A DNA stretch of 64,000 nucleotides from Methylobacterium sp. WL1. GTDB lineage: Bacteria > Pseudomonadota > Alphaproteobacteria > Rhizobiales > Beijerinckiaceae. The stretch covers positions 124,001 to 188,000 of the forward strand of contig NZ_CP042823.1 in the NCBI RefSeq assembly GCF_008000895.1, in the 5' to 3' direction. Under the pieces are notes generated by a model that had not been told where the DNA came from, ran no database searches, and saw only the letters and a program-made list of their open reading frames with translations. A program made the position numbers and the translations under genes. This document shows positions 26,586-35,283 of this stretch, piece by piece (position 1 is the first letter of the stretch; the number at the start of each line of letters is the position of its first letter).

Positions 26586-26898
26586 GGCCGGGTGCCGTTG
26601 CGGGGCGCGACGCGAGTCTAGCCGAACAGCCTTTGCGTTTCGCTAACGCCCTCTCGTCCAAGGCGAACGCCTGGATCCAAAGGGCCCGCAACCTGCGTTG
26701 TTTATCGCAAGAAAGTAACGAAACGGGCGCGTCTTGGCGAAGAAGGTCCTTGCGGTCAAGGCCCGATTGCGTCAGGACTGGGGCGTTATTCTTGGTTACC
26801 GCGACCGGGGGTAATGATAGTGCGGGGCGTGGGCTGTCTGGGATGGCGCGCACGCGGTATTCAAGACCAGGGCGGCGGACGGTTTTTGCGAGCTTTCG
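26586..26898. promoter_or_regulatory. Divergent leader between response regulator and cold-shock protein genes
   Basis: 313 bp. The half nearer the cold-shock gene is comparatively rich in T and A (for example TTGTTTATCGCAAGAAAGTA around 26698), as expected for a long structured cold-shock leader. No clear -35/-10 pair or operator can be named. Confidence 0.4.
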
Positions 26899-27708
26899 AT
26901 GGGACGTGGTCGTGATTTCAGGGGGCCGCAGAAGCGCGGCTTCGACGAGGCTGGCGAGCCGAGATGGCCTGATCAGGCTCCCCCCAGCGGCGGATACGGC
27001 GGTGGTGGATTCGGTGGTGGCGGCGGCGGCGGTTTCGGCGGCGGTGGTTTCGACCGCGGCCCGCCCCGCGGCGGTCCCGGCGCTGCGCCGGTGGCAACCG
27101 GGCCGGAGCGTGATGCGACGGTCAAGTGGTTCAACAAGGAGAAGGGCTTCGGCTTCGTCGAACTCGGCGACGGCTCGGGCGATGCCTTCCTCCACATTCG
27201 CGCCGTCGAGGCTGCTGGCCACGCCGACCTGATGCCGGGCACCCGGCTGACGGTCACCACGGCGCAGGGCCAGAAGGGCCCGCAGGTCACGAGCGTCACC
27301 AGCGTCGATACCTCCACGGCCGAGGCGCCCGCGCCCCGGCGTGAGCTGCGCCCGCGCACTGGCGGATTCGGCGCCGACCGCTTCGCCGGCGGTGGCGGTG
27401 GCGGTGGTGGCTACGGTGGTGGCGGCGGCGGTGGTTACGGCGCCGGTGGCGGCGGTGGTGGCTTCGGCGGTGGTGGCCGGGCTGCGTCCGGTCCCTCGGT
27501 CGAGATGAGCGGCACCGTGAAGTGGTACGATCCCGCCAAGGGCTTCGGCTTCGTCTCGGTCAACGACGGCGGCAAGGACGTGTTCGTCCATCGCTCCGCC
27601 CTGTCCCGTGCCGGCCTGGAATCTCTGGCCGAAGGCCAGCAGGTCACCCTCGGCGTCGTCGATGGTCAGAAGGGCCGCGAGGCCTCCAGCATCAACGTCG
27701 AAGACTAG
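26899..27708 (+). CDS. Twin cold-shock-domain protein with glycine-rich linkers
   Basis: Predicted RNA/ssDNA chaperone, 269 aa, with two cold-shock domains. CSD1 (about 75-137) has ATVKWFNKEKGFGFVELGDG and DAFLHIRAVEAAG; CSD2 (about 205-268) has GTVKWYDPAKGFGFVSVNDG and KDVFVHRSALSRAG. KGFGFV and VFVH/AFLH are the RNP1 and RNP2 nucleic-acid-binding motifs. Linkers before and between the domains are almost pure Gly with Tyr and Phe, resembling RGG-like disordered regions prone to phase separation. Single-CSD CspA proteins are about 70 aa, so this is the double form typical of alphaproteobacteria. Confidence 0.93.
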   Translation: MGRGRDFRGPQKRGFDEAGEPRWPDQAPPSGGYGGGGFGGGGGGGFGGGGFDRGPPRGGPGAAPVATGPERDATVKWFNKEKGFGFVELGDGSGDAFLHIRAVEAAGHADLMPGTRLTVTTAQGQKGPQVTSVTSVDTSTAEAPAPRRELRPRTGGFGADRFAGGGGGGGGYGGGGGGGYGAGGGGGGFGGGGRAASGPSVEMSGTVKWYDPAKGFGFVSVNDGGKDVFVHRSALSRAGLESLAEGQQVTLGVVDGQKGREASSINVED

Positions 27709-27752
27709 CGGTCTCGCGGCCGTTTTGCTGCCGCGATCCCTCGAAATTCTCC

Positions 27753-27788
27753 AAGGCGGTGGCCCTCAGCGGGGTCGCCGCCTTTCTT
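27753..27788 (+). terminator. Terminator after cold-shock gene
   Basis: AAGGCGG (27753-27759) pairs with CCGCCTT (27778-27784) around a partly paired interior, followed by TCTTGTTT. It lies 45 bases after the stop and just before the next start. Confidence 0.65.
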
Positions 27789-27802
27789 GTTTCGGAGCCG
27801 CC

Positions 27803-28072
27803 ATGCGCCGCGTGCTGATGCCGACGATCCTGCTGATTCTCGCGGTGGCGCCGGCGCGGGCTGAAGATTTCACCGGCTTCTACGCGGGCCTCAATGCCGG
27901 CCTCGCCTGGGGCAAGAGCGGAGACCGTATCGGGACGATGCCGAATCCAGGGCCGCACACCGGATCCGGCCGATCCAGCGCTGGCCCGGATCTGCCGCCG
28001 AGCGCAAGCAGCGCCGCCGCCGCCCTGCAGAGAGCCGGCCGCAACAATGCGGGTACGACACTCGGACGCTGA
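27803..28072 (+). CDS. Small exported protein, beta-barrel-like N-terminus
   Basis: 89 aa. GGAG with 6-base spacing precedes the ATG at 27803. A signal peptide (MRRVLMPTILLILAVAPARA) is cut before EDFTGFYAGLNAGLAWGKSG. That mature start resembles the first strand of Omp25/porin-family barrels, but only about 70 mature residues exist, too short for a barrel. The rest is Pro/Gly/Ser-rich and ends with NNAGTTLGR. It may be a truncated barrel gene or a genuine short periplasmic protein. Function unknown. Confidence 0.65.
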   Translation: MRRVLMPTILLILAVAPARAEDFTGFYAGLNAGLAWGKSGDRIGTMPNPGPHTGSGRSSAGPDLPPSASSAAAALQRAGRNNAGTTLGR

Positions 28073-28392
28073 GCAATGGGACGTCGCGGCTGATCAGCCG
28101 TGGGGATTCGCTCCTGAAGTTCCCGGAGGGGCATTGAGGGATTTGAGGGCTTGGGAGGCTTGGCGTCCCCGGCTCGTCCATGCGCATCGAAGCCGCACCG
28201 CCACCGCCGAACGAGCGGCCGGTTCGGTACGTGACGATCCGAGCTTTGAGCGACTCACGATTGCACAGCGGTCGGGAACATCTTCAAGCGGCCGGGGCAA
28301 CACTGGAATCGTTCCGGAACATAGCCGTTGCGAGTCGCGGTACGCCGCTGCTAGGCCGCGGGAATGAGATCACGAAACCGGGAGGCCGCGCG
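28073..28392 (+). other. Intergenic region before iron-uptake-associated module
   Basis: 320 bp. No supported gene. A palindromic iron-response element (Irr/Fur type) was looked for and not seen. GGGAGG just before 28393 is the ribosome-binding site of the next gene. Confidence 0.4.
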
Positions 28393-28704
28393 ATGAGCGC
28401 CCGCTCCATGCCAGGTTTGATCGACCGTCTGGCGGTAGCCGGACGCGTCGTGCTGGCGGCCTTCGGCGGCTACGGCGTCGCGGCCCTCTCGGCGGCGTTG
28501 CTGGCCCTGATCCTGCCGATGCCGCGCTCCGAGGCGGTCTCGACCGGGACGCTCGTAAGCTTCGCCATCATGGCCGGCGCGGTGATCTGGGTGTTCGCGG
28601 CCCGGACCCTCGGCCGCGCAGCGCTGTTCCTCGGCCTGATCGCCGCATCCCTGGCCGGGGGGCTGTGGCTCGCCGGCGCATTCACCGGGGCCGTGGCGCC
28701 ATGA
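28393..28704 (+). CDS. DUF3649 family small membrane protein (iron-uptake associated)
   Basis: 103 aa integral membrane protein. The start at 28393 (MSARSMPGLIDRLAVAGRVV) has GGGAGG upstream; the frame is open further back without similarity. Three hydrophobic helices are visible: LAAFGGYGVAALSAALLALI, TLVSFAIMAGAVIWVFAART and AALFLGLIAASLAGGLWLAG. DUF3649 genes sit beside PepSY-type and DUF3325 genes in siderophore-uptake loci. Here its stop overlaps the ATG of the PepSY gene (ATGA at 28701), so the two are translated together. Molecular function unknown. Confidence 0.8.
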   Translation: MSARSMPGLIDRLAVAGRVVLAAFGGYGVAALSAALLALILPMPRSEAVSTGTLVSFAIMAGAVIWVFAARTLGRAALFLGLIAASLAGGLWLAGAFTGAVAP

Positions 28705-30224
28705 GCGGGCCCGGAAGAAGCGTCCGGCAGTCGATGGCGTGGCTGCACACCTGGTCCGGACTGGTCATCGGATGGGTGCTGTTCGCGATCTTCGTGACCG
28801 GGACGGCGAGCTACTACCGCGCCGAGGTCTCGCACTGGATGCGACCCGAATTGTCCGGGACGGCGGTCGACCCGTCCGCGGCCGCCACCCGCGCCGCGGC
28901 CTATCTCGGGCGCGTTATGCCGGATGCCATGGCCTGGTCGGTCCGGCTTCCGACCGTCGAGACGCCACAGGTCGAGGTCTATTGGTGGAAGAATCCCGGC
29001 GGGCCGTACCACCACGCGCTCCTCGATCCCACGACCGGCGAGCCTTCCCGGGCGCGCGACACGAAGGGCGGGGACTTCCTGTACCGCTTCCATTTCGAGC
29101 TGGCCCTGCCGTCGATGTGGGGCCGCTGGATCGTCGGCATCTGCGCGATGATCCTGCTGGTGTCGCTGATCACCGGCATCGTCACCCACCGGCGCATCTT
29201 CGCCGACTTCTTCACGTTCCGGCGGGACCGCTCGGCGCAGCGCGGCTGGCTCGACGCCCATAATGTCTTCGGCGTGCTGGCGCTGCCGTTCCACCTGATG
29301 ATCGTCTACACCGGGTTGATCGAACTCGGCCCGATGCTGATGCCCTGGGGCGTGAAGGCGGCCTACCAGGACGATGTCCTGGCGTATTACGCCGAGTCCG
29401 GGATCATGGCGGCGGCACGCAAGCCTGCGGGCAGGCCGGGTATCCAGTCGCCGCTCGGCGAGATCGTGGCCCGCGCCACCGCGGATGGCGGCGAGCCACC
29501 GGAGGTCGTCATGGTGACGATGCCGGGCGATGCGGCCTCGAGCGTCACCGCCTTCTTCGAGGAGCCGCCCGGCCTCGCACACCTGCATCCGCAGATCGTC
29601 TACGCGGGCGATACCGGTACTGAGCTGTCCCGGACCGGCGAGGCCGGCGGCGCGACCCGCACCGGCGCCGTGATGATCGGCCTACACGAGGCGCATTTCG
29701 CCGCCGCGCCCCTGCGCATCCTCTTCTTCCTCTGCGGTGTGATGGGCGCCGCCACCATCGCGTCGGGCCTCGTTCTCTGGACAGTCGCCCGCATGCCGAA
29801 GGGCGCGAACCCGGCGGGTTTCGGCCTGCGCCTCGTGCGGGTGCTCAACCTCGGCACGATCGCCGGGCTGCCGACCGGCCTGGCCGCCTACTTCCTGGCC
29901 AACCGGCTGCTGCCCCTCGACCTCGCCGCCCGGGCGGATTGGGAGGTGCGCGCCTTCTTCGGGGCCTGGATCCTCGCAGCCGTTGCCTCGACGCTGGTCC
30001 CCAGCGCGAAGGCTTGGCCAGCCGGGCTCTCGGCGGCGGCGCTCGCCTTCGTGGCGATCCCGGTCGTGGACGCGGTGACCGTTGGCCAGACCCGCTTCCT
30101 GGGCTTCGACGCGGCGATGCTCGCGGTGGCGATCCTGCTCGCCATCGGTGCCCGTTTCGCGAACCGGCGACCGGGCCGGGTTTGGGCGGCCAAACCAGCT
30201 TTGTCGCGGACGGTGGAAGCGTGA
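28701..30224 (+). CDS. PepSY-associated TM (PiuB-like) protein
   Basis: 507 aa inner-membrane protein of the PepSY_TM family linked to iron acquisition, possibly reductive iron release from siderophores. The start MSGPGRSVRQSMAWLHTWSG (28701) gives the family's first helix WSGLVIGWVLFAIFVTGTAS. The periplasmic PepSY-like segment carries YYRAEVSHWM and VYWWKNPGGPYHHALLDPTT. HFELALPSMWGRWIVGICAM with LITGIVTHRRIFADFFTFRR is the hallmark helix-loop, with His and Arg. DAHNVFGVLALPFHLMIVYT follows, and C-terminal helices end near residue 490. It overlaps both neighbours by ATGA and GTGA. No TonB-dependent receptor is adjacent. Confidence 0.88.
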   Translation: MSGPGRSVRQSMAWLHTWSGLVIGWVLFAIFVTGTASYYRAEVSHWMRPELSGTAVDPSAAATRAAAYLGRVMPDAMAWSVRLPTVETPQVEVYWWKNPGGPYHHALLDPTTGEPSRARDTKGGDFLYRFHFELALPSMWGRWIVGICAMILLVSLITGIVTHRRIFADFFTFRRDRSAQRGWLDAHNVFGVLALPFHLMIVYTGLIELGPMLMPWGVKAAYQDDVLAYYAESGIMAAARKPAGRPGIQSPLGEIVARATADGGEPPEVVMVTMPGDAASSVTAFFEEPPGLAHLHPQIVYAGDTGTELSRTGEAGGATRTGAVMIGLHEAHFAAAPLRILFFLCGVMGAATIASGLVLWTVARMPKGANPAGFGLRLVRVLNLGTIAGLPTGLAAYFLANRLLPLDLAARADWEVRAFFGAWILAAVASTLVPSAKAWPAGLSAAALAFVAIPVVDAVTVGQTRFLGFDAAMLAVAILLAIGARFANRRPGRVWAAKPALSRTVEA

Positions 30225-30568
30225 CCGCCGCCGCCCTGGCGCTGAGCCTGTGCCTCAGCTTCTCGAGCTTCGCCGCCCTGGCGCTCAGCCTCGACCGGCA
30301 TCACCGCGCCGTGTTCCGCGTGCCCGCGCCTCGGAGCCGGACCAAGAGCCTCCGCGCGGCCGGATGGTCCGGTCTTGCGGTGTCGTTCGCGGCCTCGGTG
30401 GCCTGTGCCGGCTGGAATTTCGGCCCAGTCCAGTGGATCGGCGCCCTGACCGGCGCGGCGCTACTGGTCGTTGCAGTGATGTCCTACCGCCCGGCCTTGC
30501 TGCGAGCGGCGGCCGTTGCCGCGCTGCCTCTGGCGATGCTGGCGCTGCCCTTCGCGCTCGGATCGTAA
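30221..30568 (+). CDS. DUF3325 family small membrane protein
   Basis: 115 aa. GTG start at 30221 overlaps the PepSY gene stop (GTGA). Hydrophobic helices: AALALSLCLSFSSFAALALS at the N-terminus, WSGLAVSFAASVACAGWNFG, QWIGALTGAALLVVAVMSYR and AVAALPLAMLALPFALGS. The central SLDRHHRAVFRVPAP with RTKSLRAAGW is typical of DUF3325. Third gene of the coupled iron-uptake-associated module. Function unknown. Confidence 0.8.
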   Translation: MTAAALALSLCLSFSSFAALALSLDRHHRAVFRVPAPRSRTKSLRAAGWSGLAVSFAASVACAGWNFGPVQWIGALTGAALLVVAVMSYRPALLRAAAVAALPLAMLALPFALGS

Positions 30569-30921
30569 GGCCTCGGCGCGCCTGCCAAGCTAACCCTCAA
30601 GGTCAGCGATCTGGCATGAGAATAATGCCGAAGTGTTGGTCGAGCCTGTCTCGGCGCGGCCGGACATCCGAGGGGTTTTCACGCTTGAACCACCGGGTCC
30701 TGGGTTGACGGACACTTGTCCTGTCGCGATCCTGACCGGGAGGGCGTAGGATCCGCTCGCTCGCGCACTGGCCAAAAGTCCACCTTGATTCGGCACGCCA
30801 AAAGCCATTGGCTGCCACCAGAGCCGAACCGGACGCCGCCGATCGAATCGGCCGTCCGCGTTCCAGCTTCAGCCCAAGAGCCGCGGTTCGCGAGGCCGGG
30901 GCCTACGGAGGGAACAGAGCC
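30569..30921 (+). promoter_or_regulatory. Upstream region of aldehyde dehydrogenase gene with palindrome
   Basis: 353 bp. TTGACG at 30705-30710 could be a -35 box, with a poor GATCCT 17 bases on. GGACACTTGTCC at 30710-30721, a 12-base near-palindrome, overlaps its spacer and could be an operator. A good ribosome-binding site GGAGGGAA lies just before 30922. No gene is supported here. Confidence 0.4.
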
Positions 30922-32445
30922 ATGAACAAGCCGGAATTTCTGGGCGACGCCCGGACCAAGTCGCCCTTCTCGGCCCGCTACGACAACTTCATCGGCGGCC
31001 AGTGGGTCGCCCCGACCGCCGGCCGCTACTTCGAGAACACCTCGCCGATCACCGGCAAGGTGATCTGCGAGGTCGCCCGCTCCGACGCCTCCGACGTCGA
31101 CAAGGCGCTCGACGCCGCCCACGCGGCCAAGGAATCCTGGGGCCGCACCGCCCCGGCCGAGCGCGCGCGCATCCTCAACAAGATGGCCGACCGGATGGAG
31201 GAGAACCTCGATCTGATCGCGCTGGCCGAGACCTGGGACAACGGCAAGCCGATCCGCGAGACGACCCACGCCGACATCCCCCTGGCGATCGACCATTTTC
31301 GCTACTTCGCCGGCTGCATCCGCGCGCAGGAAGGCTCGATCTCCGAGATCGACCACGACACGGTGGCCTACCACTTCCACGAGCCGCTCGGCGTCGTGGG
31401 CCAGATCATCCCGTGGAACTTCCCGATCCTGATGGCGGTCTGGAAGCTGGCCCCGGCGATCGCCGCCGGCAATTGCGTGGTGCTCAAGCCCGCCGAGCAG
31501 ACCCCGGCCTCGATCCTGGTGGTGATGGAGCTGCTGGCCGACCTGCTGCCCCCGGGCGTCATCAACATCGTCAACGGCTTCGGCCTGGAGGCCGGCAAGC
31601 CGCTGGCGTCGTCGCCGCGCATCGCCAAGATCGCGTTCACCGGTGAGACGACTACCGGCCGCCTGATCATGCAATACGCCTCGCAGAACCTGATCCCGGT
31701 TACGCTGGAACTGGGCGGCAAGTCGCCGAACATCTTCTTCGCCGACGTGGCCAACGAGGACGACGACTTCTTCGACAAGGCCCTGGAAGGCTTGACGATG
31801 TTCGCCCTCAACCAGGGCGAGGTCTGCACCTGTCCGAGCCGGGCGCTGGTGCACGAGTCGATCTACGACCGCTTCATGGAGCGGGCGGTGAAGCGCGTCG
31901 AGGCGATCACCCAGGGCTCGCCGCTCGATCCCGCCACGATGATCGGCGCCCAGGCCTCGGGCGAGCAGATGGAGAAGATCCTCAGCTACATCGACATCGG
32001 CCGTCAGGAGGGCGCGGAGCTGCTCACCGGCGGCGCGCGCAACGTGAAGGATGGTGAGCTGGCCGAGGGCTTCTACGTGCAGCCGACGGTGTTCCGCGGC
32101 CACAACAAGATGCGGATCTTCCAGGAGGAGATCTTCGGCCCGGTCCTGTCGGTCACGACCTTCAAGGACGATGCCGACGCGCTGGCGATCGCCAACGACA
32201 CGCTCTACGGCCTCGGCGCCGGAATCTGGACCCGCGACGGCACCCGCGCCTACCGCTTCGGCCGGGCGATCCAGGCCGGCCGCGTCTGGACGAACTGCTA
32301 CCACGCCTACCCGGCCCACGCGGCCTTCGGCGGCTACAAGCAGTCCGGCATCGGCCGCGAGACCCACAAGATGATGCTCGATCACTACCAGCAGACCAAG
32401 AACATGCTGGTCAGCTACTCGGCCAAGAAGCTCGGATTCTTCTGA
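30922..32445 (+). CDS. NAD-dependent aldehyde dehydrogenase (acetaldehyde/ExaC-like)
   Basis: Oxidises an aldehyde, probably acetaldehyde or a short-chain aldehyde, to the acid; 507 aa. The start [20 protein letters not shown] (30922) follows a strong ribosome-binding site. NAD-fold and active-site regions: [57 protein letters not shown] with the general-base Glu, and [20 protein letters not shown] with the catalytic Cys and the double-Cys form seen in ExaC/AcoD enzymes. [13 protein letters not shown] and [20 protein letters not shown] complete it. A DUF779 gene follows, the usual companion of this ALDH type. Confidence 0.93.
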   Translation: MNKPEFLGDARTKSPFSARYDNFIGGQWVAPTAGRYFENTSPITGKVICEVARSDASDVDKALDAAHAAKESWGRTAPAERARILNKMADRMEENLDLIALAETWDNGKPIRETTHADIPLAIDHFRYFAGCIRAQEGSISEIDHDTVAYHFHEPLGVVGQIIPWNFPILMAVWKLAPAIAAGNCVVLKPAEQTPASILVVMELLADLLPPGVINIVNGFGLEAGKPLASSPRIAKIAFTGETTTGRLIMQYASQNLIPVTLELGGKSPNIFFADVANEDDDFFDKALEGLTMFALNQGEVCTCPSRALVHESIYDRFMERAVKRVEAITQGSPLDPATMIGAQASGEQMEKILSYIDIGRQEGAELLTGGARNVKDGELAEGFYVQPTVFRGHNKMRIFQEEIFGPVLSVTTFKDDADALAIANDTLYGLGAGIWTRDGTRAYRFGRAIQAGRVWTNCYHAYPAHAAFGGYKQSGIGRETHKMMLDHYQQTKNMLVSYSAKKLGFF

Positions 32446-32478
32446 GTCCTGGTCCGGGTTACCCCCGAGCCGACTTCA

Positions 32479-32506
32479 CCCCGGCCTCGCGGCCGGGGTT
32501 TTTCTT
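32479..32506 (+). terminator. Rho-independent terminator between ALDH and DUF779 genes
   Basis: CCCCGGCC (32479-32486) and GGCCGGGG (32491-32498) form a perfect 8-bp stem with loop TCGC, followed by TTTTTCTTTT. This is a textbook terminator 33 bases after the ALDH stop. The next gene, though functionally paired with ALDH, must be read through or have its own promoter. Confidence 0.92.
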
Positions 32507-32595
32507 TTAGGGGCCGGGTTTGCTGCCGAACCGGGCCGCGCCGTAGAAATCCGAACCCCGGCGCGCATATCCCACAGCCAGCAGGGGAGTGAAGC

Positions 32596-33021
32596 ATGAC
32601 CGCCGTTTCCACGAACGACGCCACCACGGCCGAGCAGGCTGGCGCCGACGGCACGCCCCTGCGGGTCACCGCGACGCCGGCGGCGCTGGCACTGATCGAC
32701 GAGCTCCGGTCCGAGTACGGGCCGGTGATGTTCCACCAGTCCGGCGGCTGCTGCGACGGGTCCTCGCCGATGTGCTACCCGGTCGGCGACTTCATCATCG
32801 GCGACGGCGACGTCCATCTCGGGCAGGTCGGCGGCGCAGATTTCTTCATCTCGCGCTCGCAATTCACCGTCTGGAAGCACACCCACATCCTGCTCGACGT
32901 GGTGCCGGGGCGCGGCGGCATGTTCTCCCTGGAAAACGGCCGCGAAAAGCGCTTCCATATCCGCTCGCGCCTGTTCACCGAGGCCGAGAACCGGGCGCTC
33001 GACGGCGCCTGCAAGCTCTGA
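32596..33021 (+). CDS. DUF779 domain-containing protein
   Basis: 141 aa cytoplasmic protein of unknown activity. GGGGAGTG precedes the ATG at 32596. The domain begins at about residue 25 (VTATPAALALIDELRSEYGP), with the Cys-rich GGCCDGSSPMCYPVGDFIIG that could bind a metal. FFISRSQFTVWKHTHILLDV follows, then GRGGMFSLENGREKRFHIRS. DUF779 genes regularly follow ExaC/AcoD-type aldehyde dehydrogenases. Here it is the first gene after the terminator and is 10 bases before the AhpD-like gene. Confidence 0.88.
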   Translation: MTAVSTNDATTAEQAGADGTPLRVTATPAALALIDELRSEYGPVMFHQSGGCCDGSSPMCYPVGDFIIGDGDVHLGQVGGADFFISRSQFTVWKHTHILLDVVPGRGGMFSLENGREKRFHIRSRLFTEAENRALDGACKL

Positions 33022-33031
33022 GCGAGGCAAG

Positions 33032-33442
33032 ATGGCGACTGTGACGCTGTGGAGCGATGCCGAGGCGGAGGCCGACCCGCGGGTGCGGGCGGTGTTCGCC
33101 GACATCCGGGCGACCCGGGGCTCGGACTTCGTCAACAACTTCTGGCGCGGTCTCGCCAACGATGCGGGCCTGCTGGAGCGCACCTGGGCGAGCCTCAAGG
33201 TCGTGATGGGGCCTGGCAGCCTGGACCCGCTGACCAAGGAGCTGGTCTACATCGCGGTCTCGATCGCCAACGGCTGTCCCTATTGCATCCACTCCCACAC
33301 CGCCGCGGCCGGCGCGAAAGGCCTGACCGCGGAGCAGCACGGCGAGTTCCTGGCGGTGGTCGGCATGGCGAACCAGACCAACGCCCTCGTCAACGGCATG
33401 CAGATCCCAGTCGATTCCGCGTTCAAGGTCGGCGAATCATGA
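33032..33442 (+). CDS. Carboxymuconolactone decarboxylase (AhpD-like) family protein
   Basis: 136 aa all-helical protein. The motif ANGCPYCIHSHTAAAGAKGL has the redox CxxC followed by His two residues on, as in AhpD-type alkylhydroperoxidases rather than true decarboxylases. LDPLTKELVYIAVSIANGC precedes it in the normal place. The N-terminal part (RGSDFVNNFWRGLANDAGLL) is family-like. The gene is 10 bases after DUF779 and its stop overlaps the cupin ATG, so the three form one unit. Likely peroxide/aldehyde stress reduction, inferred from motif only. Confidence 0.87.
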   Translation: MATVTLWSDAEAEADPRVRAVFADIRATRGSDFVNNFWRGLANDAGLLERTWASLKVVMGPGSLDPLTKELVYIAVSIANGCPYCIHSHTAAAGAKGLTAEQHGEFLAVVGMANQTNALVNGMQIPVDSAFKVGES

Positions 33443-33888
33443 GCGACGCATCCGAGACATCACGGCCCGGCCTGATGGTCCTGCGCGAGAGTGCGCCGTT
33501 CCGCGGCAAGCAGGGGCATATCTACCGGCCCGCGATCTCGGCCGAGGCGGTGGGCGCCAAAGCGCTGCATCTTCAGCTTCTGGAAATTCCACCCGGCGAA
33601 CGTGCCCACGCCCACAAGCACGAATCGCACGAGACCGCGATCCACGTCCTGTCCGGCATCTCGGGCTGCTTCTGGGGCGAGCGCCTGGAGCACCACGTGA
33701 TCGCGGGAGCCGGCGAGTTCGTGTACATCGCCGCCGACGTGCCGCACCTGCCCTACAACCGCAGCCGGACCGAGCCGGTCACGGCGGTGATCGCCCGGAC
33801 CGACCCGAACGAGCAGGAGAGCGTGGTCCTGTTGCCGGAACTGGAAGCCGGGGTGGATTGGTCGAAGGCCGAGGCGCCGGAGGTTTGA
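33439..33888 (+). CDS. Cupin domain-containing protein
   Basis: 149 aa single-domain cupin. The start at 33439 (MSDASETSRPGLMVLRESAP) overlaps the preceding stop as ATGA. Cupin motif 1 is seen in IPPGERAHAHKHESHETAIH, giving several His metal ligands, then VLSGISGCFWGERLEHHVIA. Motif 2 is AGEFVYIAADVPHLPYNRSR. Metal binding is very likely; substrate or ligand is unknown. Last gene of the DUF779-AhpD-cupin unit. Confidence 0.87.
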   Translation: MSDASETSRPGLMVLRESAPFRGKQGHIYRPAISAEAVGAKALHLQLLEIPPGERAHAHKHESHETAIHVLSGISGCFWGERLEHHVIAGAGEFVYIAADVPHLPYNRSRTEPVTAVIARTDPNEQESVVLLPELEAGVDWSKAEAPEV

Positions 33889-34251
33889 GCTCTCCGTCGA
33901 TGACGCAGCGCGACAGGGCCCGGTCTCAGGCAGGCTTTTATATCCACGGATCGTGACCGGACGTGCGCAACGGCCGGTGCCAGATGCGCTCTCCTATCCG
34001 TGGGAGAGGGCGCGCTTGGCTTCGGGAGAACGTCTCATGCCGCCAGGGCCAGTCTAGAGTTCGATAAGTTAATCTGGACGCTCACCCGAGAGACGGGTCT
34101 CGCGCGACGTCCTGGCGCTCCCATCTGTCGGTGGCCGCACCCGCGTCCGTTTGATCGTGGAGCGAAGGACAAACGACGGATCGACGCGGAGCCGCTTAGG
34201 ATGAGAGTGCGGCTGGATTGTACCGCCAGGCCCAACCGGCCACTGTCCGCC
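33889..34251. other. Intergenic region between convergent cupin and Sel1 genes, with a hairpin
   Basis: 363 bp. An imperfect stem-loop at 33986-34013 (GCGCTCTCC with GGGAGAGGGCGC around TATCCGT) could serve as terminator, without a T run. Nothing else recognisable. Confidence 0.4.
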
Positions 34252-35283
34252 TCAGCGCTGCTCGATGCGCTCGTTGGCCAGCCGCTCGGCGCGGGTGCGC
34301 TCGTCGCCGCTGAGGCCCGCCAGGGTCTGGTCGAGCCAGGCGTCGGACAGGCCCTGCGCGGCGGCGGCGAGGTTCCAGGCCGCGGCCTCGATCAGGTTCT
34401 TGGATACGCCCCGGCCCACCGCGTAGAGCCGCGCAAGCCGGTTCTGCGCGATGGCGTTGCCGCGCGAGGCCGCGTGCAGGAAGTAGCGGGCGGCCGAGCG
34501 CTCGTCCTTGGTCACGCCGTTGCCGTTGAACAGCAGGATCGCGTACTCGACCTCGCTGGCGAGGTCGCCGTTGTCGGCCCCGCGGCGGAACCACTGGGCC
34601 GCCTGGCTCGAATCCTTCTGGACGCCGCGGCCCTGGAGGTAGAGCACGCCCAGGTCATGCTGGGCCGGGCCGATCTCGGCGTCGGCGGCCTTCCGGAACT
34701 GCGTGGCGGCCGCCGTCTCGTCGGCGGTGGCGCCGGTACCGATCAGGATCAGCCCGAGATTGTAGGCGGCCGTGGACGAGCCCTGGGCCGTGGCCTGTTC
34801 CAACCAACGCCGGCCGGCCTTGGGATCCTTCGGCATGCCGCGCCCGTCGAGCGCCATCAGGCCGAGCGACGACATCGCGGCAGCGTCGTTCTGGGCGGCG
34901 GCAAGGCGGTACCACTCGGCCGCCTTCACGGGGTTCTGCTTGACGCCGAGCCCCTGGTTGTAGAGCTCGCCCAACAGCGTCATCGCGGCGGCGTCCTTGG
35001 GATTGGCCTCGATCCGCTTGGTCGCCTCCCGGAAGGCGGTGACGTACTGGCCGCGTTGATAGGCACCGTAGGCGAGGTCCGCCGGCTGGCCGCTGGTAGG
35101 CGGGACGGCGCCTCGGGAATAGTTCGGCGTGTAGGGGCTCGGAAGCTCCGGCATCGTGGTCTTGTCGGACGGCGCGACGATTTTGGCCGGATCGAGCGGG
35201 CCGGGCGCGGCGAGCGCCGGCAGCGCCGTGGCCAGCGCCACCGCGAGGACCAGGACGGGCAGATCCAGGACGCGCAGGCTCAC
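34252..35283 (-). CDS. Exported Sel1-repeat protein
   Basis: 343 aa. I use GTG at 35283 because it overlaps the previous stop (GTGA) and begins a signal peptide (SLRVLDLPVLVLAVALATAL, ending PALA before APGPLDP); the longer frame upstream is arginine-rich noise. After a Pro-rich linker come six to seven Sel1-like repeats of about 36 residues, such as AMTLLGELYNQGLGVKQNPV, AMSSLGLMALDGRGMPKDPK, AQHDLGVLYLQGRGVQKDSS and AQNRLARLYAVGRGVSKNLI. Sel1 proteins scaffold protein complexes. Distal gene of the fba-thiE operon; no functional link to thiamine is evident. Confidence 0.88.
   Translation of the reverse strand: MSLRVLDLPVLVLAVALATALPALAAPGPLDPAKIVAPSDKTTMPELPSPYTPNYSRGAVPPTSGQPADLAYGAYQRGQYVTAFREATKRIEANPKDAAAMTLLGELYNQGLGVKQNPVKAAEWYRLAAAQNDAAAMSSLGLMALDGRGMPKDPKAGRRWLEQATAQGSSTAAYNLGLILIGTGATADETAAATQFRKAADAEIGPAQHDLGVLYLQGRGVQKDSSQAAQWFRRGADNGDLASEVEYAILLFNGNGVTKDERSAARYFLHAASRGNAIAQNRLARLYAVGRGVSKNLIEAAAWNLAAAAQGLSDAWLDQTLAGLSGDERTRAERLANERIEQR

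Noticed and set aside
30679..32385. 568-codon minus-strand frame opposite aldehyde dehydrogenase
   Set aside because: Low-complexity shadow of a conserved enzyme with all its motifs on the plus strand.
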